From positions 44,685-108,684 of the forward strand of contig NZ_PYOM01000018.1 of the NCBI RefSeq assembly GCF_003026365.1: a stretch of 64,000 nt of DNA, given 5' to 3'. Positions 26,769 through 35,243 of the stretch are shown here, in pieces; position 1 is the first letter of the stretch; each line of letters begins with the position of its first letter. A program made the translations under genes and the position numbers. The notes under the pieces are model-generated. The model made no database searches. It had not been told where the DNA came from and was given only the letters and a program-made list of their open reading frames with translations. This stretch comes from Photobacterium angustum (GTDB lineage: Bacteria; Pseudomonadota; Gammaproteobacteria; Enterobacterales; Vibrionaceae).

Positions 26769-27860
26769 TTAAGCTAAATCATCTTTAGTTACACTCACAC
26801 CTTTAATTTGCGCATAGACCTTATCACCAATATTTAACGCTAATTCATCCGCCGCCCAAGCGGTAATATTGGCCCATAAGTGAGTTTCACCAACCCGCAA
26901 TTTCACTTCGACACGCTCATCTTCAGCATAATGAATTTTGTCAATTCTTGCGGCTAAGATATTACGGATACTGGTTTTAGTGGGTTGTTCGCGAGCAATA
27001 GATACATCATTTGAAAAAATACGTACCCTTACCCATTCACCACGTTGCTGATGTAAACGGCTGACCCATAAGAATGAATCATGGCTTAACATTACCTGCG
27101 TTAATGCATATTTAGGATGATTATAATTAATACGAGCACTTAATAATGAACTTTGCTCTTTAACAGGCAACCAAGGACGCATTTCAGGTGAACTCCATAC
27201 TGAATTCACATGCCCTGAAATTAACACCTTACCTTGGTTAAGCATCACCATAGAATCGGCAAGGCGTAAGATTTCATCAAGGCTATGGGTTACATAAATA
27301 ATTGGTGTATTCACACTCTTGGCTAAACGCTCAAGGTAAGGCATTAGCTCTTGTTTACGCGGCATATCTAGCGATGCTAATGGCTCATCCATCAGCAACA
27401 TATCAGGTCTAGTTAATAACGCACGTCCAATCGCGACCCGCTGCTTTTCGCCACCAGATAATGATGACGGATAACGGTTTAGTAACGCTTCAATACCAAG
27501 CAAGCGGACAATATCATCAAAATGCTGGGGATCAGGACTCTTGACGCCGTAATTTAAATTGCCTCTAACACTGTAATGTGGGAATAAACGCGCATCTTGA
27601 AATACATAACCAATTTTTCGCTTATCTGGCGAAAGAAATATTCGCTCTTCACTACTGAAAAGGATCCTATCGCCAAGCTTAATAATCCCATTATCTGGCT
27701 TTGTTAAACCCGATAGAACATTCACTAACGAAGTTTTACCAGCTCCTGAACGGCCAAAGATCGCTGTGATCCCTTTCATGGGTACATCGAGATCAACGTC
27801 TAGCGATAAATCACCAAGCTGTTGTTTAAATTTGATTTTTAAGCGTTTATTAGTTGTCAT
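26769..27860 (-). CDS. modC: Molybdate ABC transporter ATP-binding protein
   Basis: 363 residues. Walker A GRSGAGKTS, signature LSGGEKQRVAIGRAL, Walker B MLLMDEPLASLD and the switch His in YVTHSLDE. The C-terminal TOBE/mop domain (from about residue 290, with ILAARIDKIHYAEDERVEVK) is specific to ModC. It powers molybdate uptake with ModA and ModB. It overlaps modB by one base at 27860, which indicates translational coupling. Confidence 0.93.
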   Translation of the reverse strand: MTTNKRLKIKFKQQLGDLSLDVDLDVPMKGITAIFGRSGAGKTSLVNVLSGLTKPDNGIIKLGDRILFSSEERIFLSPDKRKIGYVFQDARLFPHYSVRGNLNYGVKSPDPQHFDDIVRLLGIEALLNRYPSSLSGGEKQRVAIGRALLTRPDMLLMDEPLASLDMPRKQELMPYLERLAKSVNTPIIYVTHSLDEILRLADSMVMLNQGKVLISGHVNSVWSSPEMRPWLPVKEQSSLLSARINYNHPKYALTQVMLSHDSFLWVSRLHQQRGEWVRVRIFSNDVSIAREQPTKTSIRNILAARIDKIHYAEDERVEVKLRVGETHLWANITAWAADELALNIGDKVYAQIKGVSVTKDDLA

Positions 27861-28558
27861 TACATCACTTCCAAACGTTTTCTAGCAAGGCGTGTTAACC
27901 ATTCAGAAGCAAATAATGAAGACAAGGCAATCACTATCGCAACCACACATAAACGGGCCGCTTCACTCTCCGCTCCCGGGGTTTCAATAAAGGAATACAT
28001 TGCCAATGGAATAGTTTGAGTTTGACCAGGAATATTAGAAACAAAGGTAATCGTTGCACCAAACTCACCAAGAGCACGAGCAAAGGCTAAAATTGTGCCT
28101 GTTAAAATACCAGGGATCGTTAATGGTAACGTAATGGTGACAAATACACGTAGTGGTGATGCGCCTAATGTACGAGCGGCTTGTTCGAGCTTTTTATCGA
28201 CCCCTTCTAAAGCAAGGCGAATAGAGCGTACCATTAATGGAAAAGATACCACAGCCACCGCTAAAGCTGCCCCTCGCCAACTAAAGCTAAAACTAAAGCC
28301 AAACCACTCATAAAGCCATTTACCTATAGCGCCTTGTCTTCCCATTGAAATTAACAATAAATAACCAATCACAACAGGAGGTAAAACAAGGGGTAAATGA
28401 ATGAAACCATCTAATAATGATTTACCCCAAAAATTTCGACGAGCCAATAACCAAGCACAAGCAATACCCAAAGGAAGGCTAAATAGCACAGCAACACTTG
28501 AGATTTTAAGGCTTAATAATAACGCTTGTAATTCATAATCAGTGAGCAAAGCGAACAA
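27860..28558 (-). CDS. modB: Molybdate ABC transporter permease
   Basis: 232 residues with about five membrane spans and the EAA loop (EQAARTLGASPLRVFVTITL) that contacts ModC. FARALGEFGATITFVSNIPG is the conserved ModB segment. It forms the membrane channel for molybdate. Upstream, a terminator separates it from modA, so modBC may be expressed at a lower level by partial readthrough or from its own promoter in the gap. Confidence 0.92.
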   Translation of the reverse strand: MFALLTDYELQALLLSLKISSVAVLFSLPLGIACAWLLARRNFWGKSLLDGFIHLPLVLPPVVIGYLLLISMGRQGAIGKWLYEWFGFSFSFSWRGAALAVAVVSFPLMVRSIRLALEGVDKKLEQAARTLGASPLRVFVTITLPLTIPGILTGTILAFARALGEFGATITFVSNIPGQTQTIPLAMYSFIETPGAESEAARLCVVAIVIALSSLFASEWLTRLARKRLEVM

Positions 28559-28690
28559 TCCTGTGTTTCAATCTTAACCCATGCTCTTTTCTGCATGAGA
28601 TTCGTAATAATAGCGATAGCATAAGTAATCATTGCATCATAGTCAGTAACGATGTGTATAAAACTTCATAGTTGCTCTATAAATAGACAA

Positions 28691-28727
28691 AAAAAGCACT
28701 GAGCGAAGTGCTCAGTGCCTAGTTTTA
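28691..28727 (-). terminator. Terminator or attenuator between modA and modB
   Basis: Perfect 9-bp arms GCACTGAGC/GCTCAGTGC (28696-28718) with a 5-nt loop and a T7 run on the minus strand. It lies after modA and before modB, so it probably lowers modBC expression relative to modA. Confidence 0.8.
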
Positions 28728-28780
28728 TCTATAACGTCGTTTAACCATAATATGATTAATTTATTGACTAACTTATTGTC

Positions 28781-29560
28781 TTAATTAACAGAACCAAAAC
28801 CATATTGTTTAAAAATAGCTTTAGCTTCGTCATGCTGTAAGTATTCATAAAACGCTTTTGCCGCAGGCGTCGCATTACCTTTGACTAATGCCATTGGATA
28901 CGTAATTGGCTTATGTGAACCTGCAGGGAAAGTCGCAACGATTTTTACCTTTTTAGAAATCTCAGCATCGGTTCTATATACAATTCCAAGTTTTGCTTCG
29001 CCGCGTTCAACTAACACTAATGCCGAGCGTACGTTATTCGCCATTGCCAATAAGGGCTCTGCTTGCTGCCATAATTTTAGATATTCTAACGATTGCTTAG
29101 CGTAACGTCCTGCTGGAACATTTGCCGGATTACCCAGCGCTAAACGTGTACCGTCTAAGGCTTTAGATAAATCCCAGCTTGCTGTCAGCTTGATATTATT
29201 TTGTGGATAATCAGTAGGAGCAACCATCACTAAACTGTTTTTTAGAACATCGACACGGCTATTATCAATTACCGCGCCCTGCTGCTCTACATAATCCATC
29301 CACTTTTCGTTAGCCGATAAATAAATATTTGCTGGCGCACCAAGCGCAACTTGCCGCGCTAACGCTGAAGATGAAGCGAATGAAAGCGTGGTTTTAACCC
29401 CAGTCTCCTTTTGATATTTAGCAGCAATGTCATTTAACGCATTGGTTAATGACGAAGCCGCAAATACCGTGATGTTACTATCAGCAGCAAAAGAAGAAAA
29501 AGAAGAAAAAGAGAGTGTTGAGAGTAACGCTGCTGTTGCGAAAGCTAATTTACGTGTCAT
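28781..29560 (-). CDS. modA: Molybdate-binding periplasmic protein
   Basis: 259 residues with a Sec signal peptide (ending about SFSSFAADSN). The mature start NITVFAASSLTNALNDI and the later SSSALARQVALGAPANIYLS are the typical ModA oxyanion-binding loops. It captures molybdate or tungstate for ModBC. A ModE-like operator is centred about 31 bp before the start codon, so repression at high molybdate is likely. No modE gene is visible in the window. Confidence 0.92.
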   Translation of the reverse strand: MTRKLAFATAALLSTLSFSSFSSFAADSNITVFAASSLTNALNDIAAKYQKETGVKTTLSFASSSALARQVALGAPANIYLSANEKWMDYVEQQGAVIDNSRVDVLKNSLVMVAPTDYPQNNIKLTASWDLSKALDGTRLALGNPANVPAGRYAKQSLEYLKLWQQAEPLLAMANNVRSALVLVERGEAKLGIVYRTDAEISKKVKIVATFPAGSHKPITYPMALVKGNATPAAKAFYEYLQHDEAKAIFKQYGFGSVN

Positions 29561-29579
29561 GACGATGCTCCTAATATTT

Positions 29580-29603
29580 CGATATATAGTAAACTACATA
29601 TCG
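29580..29603 (-). promoter_or_regulatory. Putative ModE operator upstream of modA
   Basis: Imperfect palindrome CGATATAT-N8-ACATATCG, one mismatch between arms. It resembles the ModE pattern CGnTATAT...ATATAnCG of molybdate-controlled promoters, and sits 20 to 43 bases upstream of modA. Confidence 0.55.
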
Positions 29604-29876
29604 GTTAATACAAGTATTATCTGTGTTATGGATCTTTAGTTTTAAACTGCAATATATCCGTCTTCAACATCACTTTTTATTGTCACATAAAAAGTAATTA
29701 ATCCTCTACTTAACCAATAGCAAACGATTACACCTTATAAACTATCGCTTTTAGGAATATTGCCTGCAACTTATAGCGATGATGATCACAAATAAAAGCA
29801 ATAAATGAAATTGTTATTTTCAATAAAAAATTACCCAGTATTATCTGCGAAAAATACCTTCCTTCGGTGATACTCG

Positions 29877-31283
29877 ATGTTAAAGAAAACGTTACTTGCT
29901 GCATCATTAGCAACTTTATCTCTTTCAAGCGCTTCTGCTTTTGCTATCGAAAATGTTGATCTATTAATCAAAAATGGTCAAATACTAACCATGGATAGTG
30001 AAAAAACGATTTTTGATAAGGGTTTAATTGCAATTAAAGATAATAAGATTGTTGCTGTTACTGATGGCTCAGACATTAATGAGTATAAATCAGTAAAAAC
30101 AATTGATGCTGATGGCGATATTGTTATGCCTGGCCTTATTAATACCCACACTCACGCATCGATGACTGTTTTCCGTTCATTAGCTGATGATGTGCCAGAT
30201 CGTCTTCACCGTTACATATTCCCATTAGAGAAAAAGCTAGTATCACGTGAAATGGTACGTATCGGTGCTCAGTTGGGTAACGTTGAAATGGTTAAAGGTG
30301 GCGTAACAACTTACGCTGACATGTATTACTTTGAAGACGAAGTTGCTAAAACCGTAGATCAAATTGGTATGCGTGCGATTTTAGGTGAAACCATTATTCA
30401 ATTCCCTGTAGCAAGTGCTAAAACACCGGAAGATGGCATTAAATATGCGGAAAAACTGATTAACGAATATAAAGATCACCCGCGTATCACGATGGCATTT
30501 GCGCCACATGGCCCGTACACCAACTCAACAGAAACTCTGCAAACTATTGCCAAACTTTCGATGAAATACGATGTTCCAGTGATGATGCACTTGGCTGAAT
30601 CTGATCGTGAACGCGAGGTTATTGCAAAACGTTCTGGTGGTCTGTCCCCTGTAAAATACATGGAGTCTATTGGCGCACTAAACGAGAACTTAGTCGCAGC
30701 TCACGTTATTGATGCGAACGAAGAAGATATCGCTATCTTGAAAAAGTACGATGTGGGTATTGCACATAATATGAGTGCTAACATTAAATCAGCAAAAGGT
30801 GTTTCACCAGCATTGCAAATGTTTAATGACGGTTTACGTATCGGCTTAGGCACCGATGGTCCAATGTCGGGCAATACACTAAGTACTATTGATGAATTTA
30901 ACCAAGTTGCAAAAGTGCATAAATTAGTCAATAAAGATCGCGCAGCCATGCCACCTAAAAATGTAATTGAAATGGCAACGATCGGTGCTGCTCGTGCACT
31001 CCATTTGGAAGATAAAGTTGGCTCTTTAGAAGTCGGTAAGTTGGCTGATGTGATTGTTATTGATACAAAAGCGCCAAATATGGTACCTGTCTATAATCCA
31101 TATTCAGCACTGGTTTACTCTGCTTACGCAACGAACGTAAAGCATACGATTGTTGATGGTAAAGTGATTATGGAAAACAGGAACGTACTGACGGTTAATG
31201 AAGATAACATTCGCAAAGAAGCGCTGCAGTTTGCAGATAAAGTGCGCCAAACCGTTATTGAAAGCGGCGAAATCGTACAGTAA
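29877..31283 (+). CDS. Exported amidohydrolase of the TRZ/ATZ (adenosine/cytosine deaminase-like) family
   Basis: 468 residues. The N terminus (LLAASLATLSLSSASAFA) is a clear Sec signal peptide with cleavage near residue 23, which is unusual because most TRZ/ATZ hydrolases are cytoplasmic. Metal-binding motifs are NTHTHASMTVFR, MMHLAESDRE and the Asp in LGTDGPMSGN. The sequence resembles S-adenosylhomocysteine/methylthioadenosine deaminases and chlorohydrolases. It would deaminate or dechlorinate an amino- or chloro-heterocycle in the periplasm; the exact substrate is unknown. It is a single gene with a terminator. Confidence 0.82.
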   Translation: MLKKTLLAASLATLSLSSASAFAIENVDLLIKNGQILTMDSEKTIFDKGLIAIKDNKIVAVTDGSDINEYKSVKTIDADGDIVMPGLINTHTHASMTVFRSLADDVPDRLHRYIFPLEKKLVSREMVRIGAQLGNVEMVKGGVTTYADMYYFEDEVAKTVDQIGMRAILGETIIQFPVASAKTPEDGIKYAEKLINEYKDHPRITMAFAPHGPYTNSTETLQTIAKLSMKYDVPVMMHLAESDREREVIAKRSGGLSPVKYMESIGALNENLVAAHVIDANEEDIAILKKYDVGIAHNMSANIKSAKGVSPALQMFNDGLRIGLGTDGPMSGNTLSTIDEFNQVAKVHKLVNKDRAAMPPKNVIEMATIGAARALHLEDKVGSLEVGKLADVIVIDTKAPNMVPVYNPYSALVYSAYATNVKHTIVDGKVIMENRNVLTVNEDNIRKEALQFADKVRQTVIESGEIVQ

Positions 31284-31306
31284 CTAATCTGTTATTAGTT
31301 AGATAC

Positions 31307-31340
31307 AGGGCAGCGAACACGTTTCACTGCCCTATTTTTA
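31307..31340 (+). terminator. Terminator of the amidohydrolase gene
   Basis: 7-bp arms AGGGCAG/CTGCCCT, 13-nt loop, followed by ATTTTTATT. Confidence 0.7.
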
Positions 31341-31988
31341 TTCTTTAATATATTCAAGGTAATAGTTGTAAAGCTGTTCAACATCACCGCTACACATAAC
31401 TTGCATCGCTTGTTTCAGTTGTTGCTCTGACCATTCCCACCATTGCATTTCCGTTAGCTTCTCAATTTGTTCTGGCTTAAAGCGCTGTTTAACCACATGA
31501 TTATTCGCTACAACCACGCTATAAGGCTCAACATTTTTGGTTATCACAGCCCTTGATCCGATCACAGCGCCATTACCAATTTTTACTCCAGGCATGATCA
31601 TCGCTTCAGAGCCAATCCATACATCATTACCAATCACGGTATCGCCTGCTCGCTTAAAGCCACTTGGCACATCTTCACCAAAATCATTACCAAAGGGAAA
31701 TGTTGAAATCCAATCAATACGATGTCCTTGATTACCCGCCATCATGAAAGTCGCACCAGAAGCAATAGAGCAAAATTTACCAATGATCAGCTTATCTACT
31801 TCGCCAAACATACCGCTTTGCCAAACCTTTTTGGTTGGCTTATCTCCAAGTAAATAGCGTACTGCTTGATCTTCAAAAGATTTATCGTGGTAATAACCAG
31901 AATAGTAACTGTAGTCACCGACTTCTATATTGGGGTTAGTAATGGTGTCTTTTAATTTTTGGCTTTCAAGCCATGTTTCAAACTGCAT
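31338..31988 (-). CDS. catB: Type B chloramphenicol/xenobiotic acetyltransferase
   Basis: 216 residues with left-handed beta-helix hexapeptide repeats (for example VIGNDVWIGSEAMIMPGVKI). The catalytic His is in AGNQGHRIDWISTFPF, and NPNIEVGDYSYYSGYYHD near the N terminus is typical of CatB/Vat proteins. It acetylates chloramphenicol or a related hydroxyl substrate with acetyl-CoA. Chromosomal copies are common in Vibrionaceae, so its presence does not by itself mean clinical resistance. It diverges from a LysR gene with an inverted repeat between them. Confidence 0.85.
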   Translation of the reverse strand: MQFETWLESQKLKDTITNPNIEVGDYSYYSGYYHDKSFEDQAVRYLLGDKPTKKVWQSGMFGEVDKLIIGKFCSIASGATFMMAGNQGHRIDWISTFPFGNDFGEDVPSGFKRAGDTVIGNDVWIGSEAMIMPGVKIGNGAVIGSRAVITKNVEPYSVVVANNHVVKQRFKPEQIEKLTEMQWWEWSEQQLKQAMQVMCSGDVEQLYNYYLEYIKE

Positions 31989-32021
31989 ATTAAACGTCCT
32001 ATTGATTTATTGCAGTCAGTC

Positions 32022-32056
32022 TAATTGTTCTTTATTCTTACCAGAAGTAACAATTA
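32022..32056. promoter_or_regulatory. Inverted repeat in the catB/lysR divergent promoter
   Basis: Arms TAATTGTT and AACAATTA (8 bp, perfect) with a 19-nt spacer, midway between the starts at 31988 and 32076. It is a candidate LysR-type operator controlling one or both genes. Confidence 0.4.
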
Positions 32057-32075
32057 AGAGATTAATAATTACCAT

Positions 32076-32987
32076 ATGGAAATAAAGTGGCTAAGTTACG
32101 TACCCATTTATTTGGCGTTATGTGAAGAAAAAAGCATTGCAAAAGCAGCGCTAAGATTGAATTGCTCAAGCGCACATATCAGTCGACAGTTGCGCCAACT
32201 CGAATCACTACTCGATACTCAGCTTATACAGCGAACAACTCGCCAATTTAACCTTACCTATGATGGGCTTGAATTTTATAAGCAAGTAAAAGTACTATTT
32301 GCACATGCTGAAGCCATAAACGAAGGATTAGATGTCACTAATTCTGTTTATGGCAAACTTCGTATCGCGGCGTCTGCTTCTTTTGGCTCGATGCTATTAA
32401 GTGAACATCTTGCCGATTTCAATTTAAGTCATCCAAACATTGAATTAGAAGTCGCTTTTACTGAAACCCCATTAGATCTAATAGAACAAGGTTTTGATGT
32501 CGCCATTTATTTCACCGAGACGCCACCTGAAGGCTATGTAGGTCATTATATCCGCCACCTTCAGTGCCAACCCTTCGCTCATGAAAGCTACTTAGCAGAT
32601 CATCCATTGATTACTCATCCATTGGATTTGCTCGATCACAACCACATTATTTATCGAAATAGCGAATTCACGCTTGATAAATGGTGTTTTATTAATCAAA
32701 CGACACAAGAAAAGACAAATATTATCCTTAAACCTACCATGAGTTTTAGCCTAGTCACCGTCATGACCGAAGCAATGATCAAAGGCTGTGGTATTGCTAT
32801 GCTTGATGAGATGGCATTAAGTCACTTAGATAGTGATAAACGAACACATATTATTAATATCTTACCTGATTGGTTTACACCTAATCGTTTGCCTTTATAT
32901 ATCCTTTATCCTAAACGTAAACATCTTGCCCAACGTACAAGTCTATTTGTTAATTTTATTCGTCAAAAATTTGATAAAACAAATTAA
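32076..32987 (+). CDS. LysR family transcriptional regulator
   Basis: 303 residues. The N-terminal HTH includes IAKAALRLNCSSAHISRQLR, and the linker and effector-binding domain follow (GKLRIAASASFGSMLLSEHL). It belongs to the CrgA/DsdC-like large group that autoregulates. It is divergent from catB with 87 bp between starts, so it may control catB; the ligand is unknown. The region after it (32988-33304) holds no gene. Confidence 0.85.
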   Translation: MEIKWLSYVPIYLALCEEKSIAKAALRLNCSSAHISRQLRQLESLLDTQLIQRTTRQFNLTYDGLEFYKQVKVLFAHAEAINEGLDVTNSVYGKLRIAASASFGSMLLSEHLADFNLSHPNIELEVAFTETPLDLIEQGFDVAIYFTETPPEGYVGHYIRHLQCQPFAHESYLADHPLITHPLDLLDHNHIIYRNSEFTLDKWCFINQTTQEKTNIILKPTMSFSLVTVMTEAMIKGCGIAMLDEMALSHLDSDKRTHIINILPDWFTPNRLPLYILYPKRKHLAQRTSLFVNFIRQKFDKTN

Positions 32988-33137
32988 AATTAAAGATAGA
33001 TTGAAAGAAATAAAAAGAATAATACTGCATTAAAAATACAAATATTGGCCTGACAACGCTTAATTACCCATATTCTTTTCGTAAAAAGCATGAGATATAA
33101 TTAAAAGGATTTGTATAATGATTATAAAAAGTGAATA

Positions 33138-33169
33138 CAATAGCTGCTCAATGCTATTGCTTCGCAATA
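33138..33169 (+). promoter_or_regulatory. Two mutually exclusive hairpins in the leader of the ferredoxin-GltD gene
   Basis: CAATAGC (33138-33144) pairs with GCTATTG (33153-33159). The overlapping TATTGC (33155-33160) pairs instead with GCAATA (33164-33169). They lie about 140-170 bp before the start codon in an otherwise featureless 315-bp AT-rich gap. Short arms; may be chance. Confidence 0.3.
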
Positions 33170-33304
33170 CATATGAGTGATAAATAACTTTTACCCTACT
33201 TATTTATCTTTTCAAAAATATATTCAATTTTCTCACATAATCATTAACTGCAAATAACCAAGCAAATCTGCTGCCCAGTAAATAAATAACAATAGAGGCA
33301 ATTA

Positions 33305-35191
33305 ATGGTTACTATTAATATTGATGGCAATAGCTTTCAAGTCGACAAGAATCAAAACGTATTAGAAGCAGCTAAACAATGCGGTATTGAGATCCCATCA
33401 CTCTGCGACATAGACACATTCACTGATGAATGCGCACTTTGTGATGTTGAAATCGCAGGTAAAGGGATTGTGAAAGCGTGCAAAGTTAAACCTACTGATG
33501 GAATGGTAGTCACTACCTCATCGCAATTACTGTCAAATATTCGAAAGTGCAATTTAGAGCGAATTTTACAACGCGCAAATACCAACTGCAGCGTACCGCC
33601 TTGTCAGATTGCCTGTCCTGCAAACGTCGATATCCAATCCTATTTATACTTTATCGCTAACAATGAACACTTAAAAGCCATTGAAGTGATAAAGAAAACA
33701 TTGCCTATGCCGCTTTCTATTGGTCGGGTTTGCCCCGCTTTCTGTGAAGCAAAATGCCAGCGTAACTTAGTTGATGAACCACTCGCGATCCGTCAATTGA
33801 AACGTTACGCCGCTGACATTGACCTCGAAAAACTAAATAGCTATACCCCAATCAAAAAAGACAATAAGGGTATACGCATTGCTATTGTGGGTGCAGGACC
33901 TGGCGGTTTAAGTTGTGGTTATTTCCTTAGTAATGAAGGTTACAACGTCACTGTGTATGAAGCGATGCCACAAGCCGGTGGATGGCTACGTTACGGCATC
34001 CCTGAGTATCGTTTACCTAAAGATATTCTAGATAAAGAAATCGATATTATGTGTCGTAACGGCATGAGTATCGAAACCAATAAAAAGTTAGGTGAAAACT
34101 TTACCCTCTCTTCGCTCCGTGAAGAATTTGATGCTGTTTGTTTAGCGATTGGTGCATCACAAGCCAGTGAGATGAAGTATACCGGTAGTGATTTAGCAGG
34201 CTGTTATCTTGGTGTTGATTTCTTAAAAGATCAGACACTCGATAAACAATATACTATTGGTAAAAAAGTCGCGGTCATTGGCGGTGGTAACACTGCAATT
34301 GACTGCGCCCGCTCTGCATTACGTTTAGGCGCAGATACCACACTTATTTATCGCCGTACGCGTGATGAAATGCCAGCTGAAACCTATGAAATTGAAGAAG
34401 CAGAGCATGAAGGTGTTAAATTCCACTTTCTAACCAATCCTGCTGAAAATATTGCTGATGACAATGGTCATGTTTGTCAGATAAAACTTGAAAAAATGGC
34501 ACTGGGAGAACCTGATGCCTCTGGTCGTTGCTCACCAAAAGCAACCGGCGAATATTTTGTTGAAGACTTTGATACCGTTATCGCTGCTGTCTCGCAAAAA
34601 ACCGATACCAGCTTTATTGCTACCGAAGATATCGAACTTTCATTTAGTCGCTGGAACACCATCAATGTTGATGAAACAACGATGCACTCTGGGGTTAAAA
34701 ATATCTTCGCTATTGGTGATTTTCGTCGAGGACCAGCAACCGCGATTGAAGCGATTGCTGATGGGCGAAAAGCGGCAAAAGGGATTGATGAATTCTTTGG
34801 TGGCACCATGGAAAAACTCTATACCGAGTCATTCCGATCGCGCAATGTAGAAAGAAGTCATCTTATTCAGCCTGAACATATTGAAAAGTTAAAGCGTGTT
34901 ATGGCAAGTATTGCCACTGGAGATAATGCTAAGCAAACCGAGGAGATGTTAAATCACGCTCTCGCTAAAGTGTTACGCGCTAAAATGCCAGAGCTAACAC
35001 TGGCACAGCGTCATTTGAGCTTCAATGAAGTTGAAACCGGGCTATCACAGCAAGCCGCAATTGATGAAGCTAAGCGTTGTTTAAGTTGTGGTTGTGATGA
35101 AGGCAACGATTGTAAACTTCGTCAATACGCAACAGATTATAAAGTTGATCGTAAATTGTTTATCAACCGTGCCGTACATTTAGCGAACTAA
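33305..35191 (+). CDS. Ferredoxin-GltD type FAD/NAD(P)-dependent oxidoreductase
   Basis: 628 residues in three parts. Residues 1-75 are a 2Fe-2S ferredoxin-like domain with Cys34, 43, 46 and 59. Residues 80-160 resemble the N-terminal Fe-S region of glutamate synthase small subunit (CSVPPCQIACP and GRVCPAFCEAKC). From about 190 follows the FAD (IAIVGAGPGGLSCGYFL) and NAD(P)H (VAVIGGGNTAIDCARSALRL) domains. A Cys-rich tail has CLSCGCDEGNDC. Such proteins pass electrons from NAD(P)H to a partner, and many adjoin formate dehydrogenase or other Mo-enzyme genes. No catalytic partner subunit is next to it here; it converges on choV. Its physiological role is undetermined. Confidence 0.8.
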   Translation: MVTINIDGNSFQVDKNQNVLEAAKQCGIEIPSLCDIDTFTDECALCDVEIAGKGIVKACKVKPTDGMVVTTSSQLLSNIRKCNLERILQRANTNCSVPPCQIACPANVDIQSYLYFIANNEHLKAIEVIKKTLPMPLSIGRVCPAFCEAKCQRNLVDEPLAIRQLKRYAADIDLEKLNSYTPIKKDNKGIRIAIVGAGPGGLSCGYFLSNEGYNVTVYEAMPQAGGWLRYGIPEYRLPKDILDKEIDIMCRNGMSIETNKKLGENFTLSSLREEFDAVCLAIGASQASEMKYTGSDLAGCYLGVDFLKDQTLDKQYTIGKKVAVIGGGNTAIDCARSALRLGADTTLIYRRTRDEMPAETYEIEEAEHEGVKFHFLTNPAENIADDNGHVCQIKLEKMALGEPDASGRCSPKATGEYFVEDFDTVIAAVSQKTDTSFIATEDIELSFSRWNTINVDETTMHSGVKNIFAIGDFRRGPATAIEAIADGRKAAKGIDEFFGGTMEKLYTESFRSRNVERSHLIQPEHIEKLKRVMASIATGDNAKQTEEMLNHALAKVLRAKMPELTLAQRHLSFNEVETGLSQQAAIDEAKRCLSCGCDEGNDCKLRQYATDYKVDRKLFINRAVHLAN

Positions 35192-35241
35192 AAAATCACG
35201 GTCAACAATGACGTTTTATATCGTCTTTGTTGACCGATTTT
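35191..35241. terminator. Bidirectional terminator between the GltD-like gene and choV
   Basis: 10-bp perfect arms CGGTCAACAA (35199-35208) and TTGTTGACCG (35227-35236), with a further inner pairing, an A-run on the left and a T-run on the right. Confidence 0.75.
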
Positions 35242-35243
35242 CA

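Noticed and set aside
29500..29530. Purine-rich GAA-type repeat inside modA
   Set aside because: It encodes the Ser/Phe-rich signal peptide of ModA and keeps the frame; ordinary codon repetition.
31338..31988. catB as part of an integron or resistance island
   Set aside because: No integrase, recombination site or IS next to it; it has a divergent LysR partner and looks like a native chromosomal gene.
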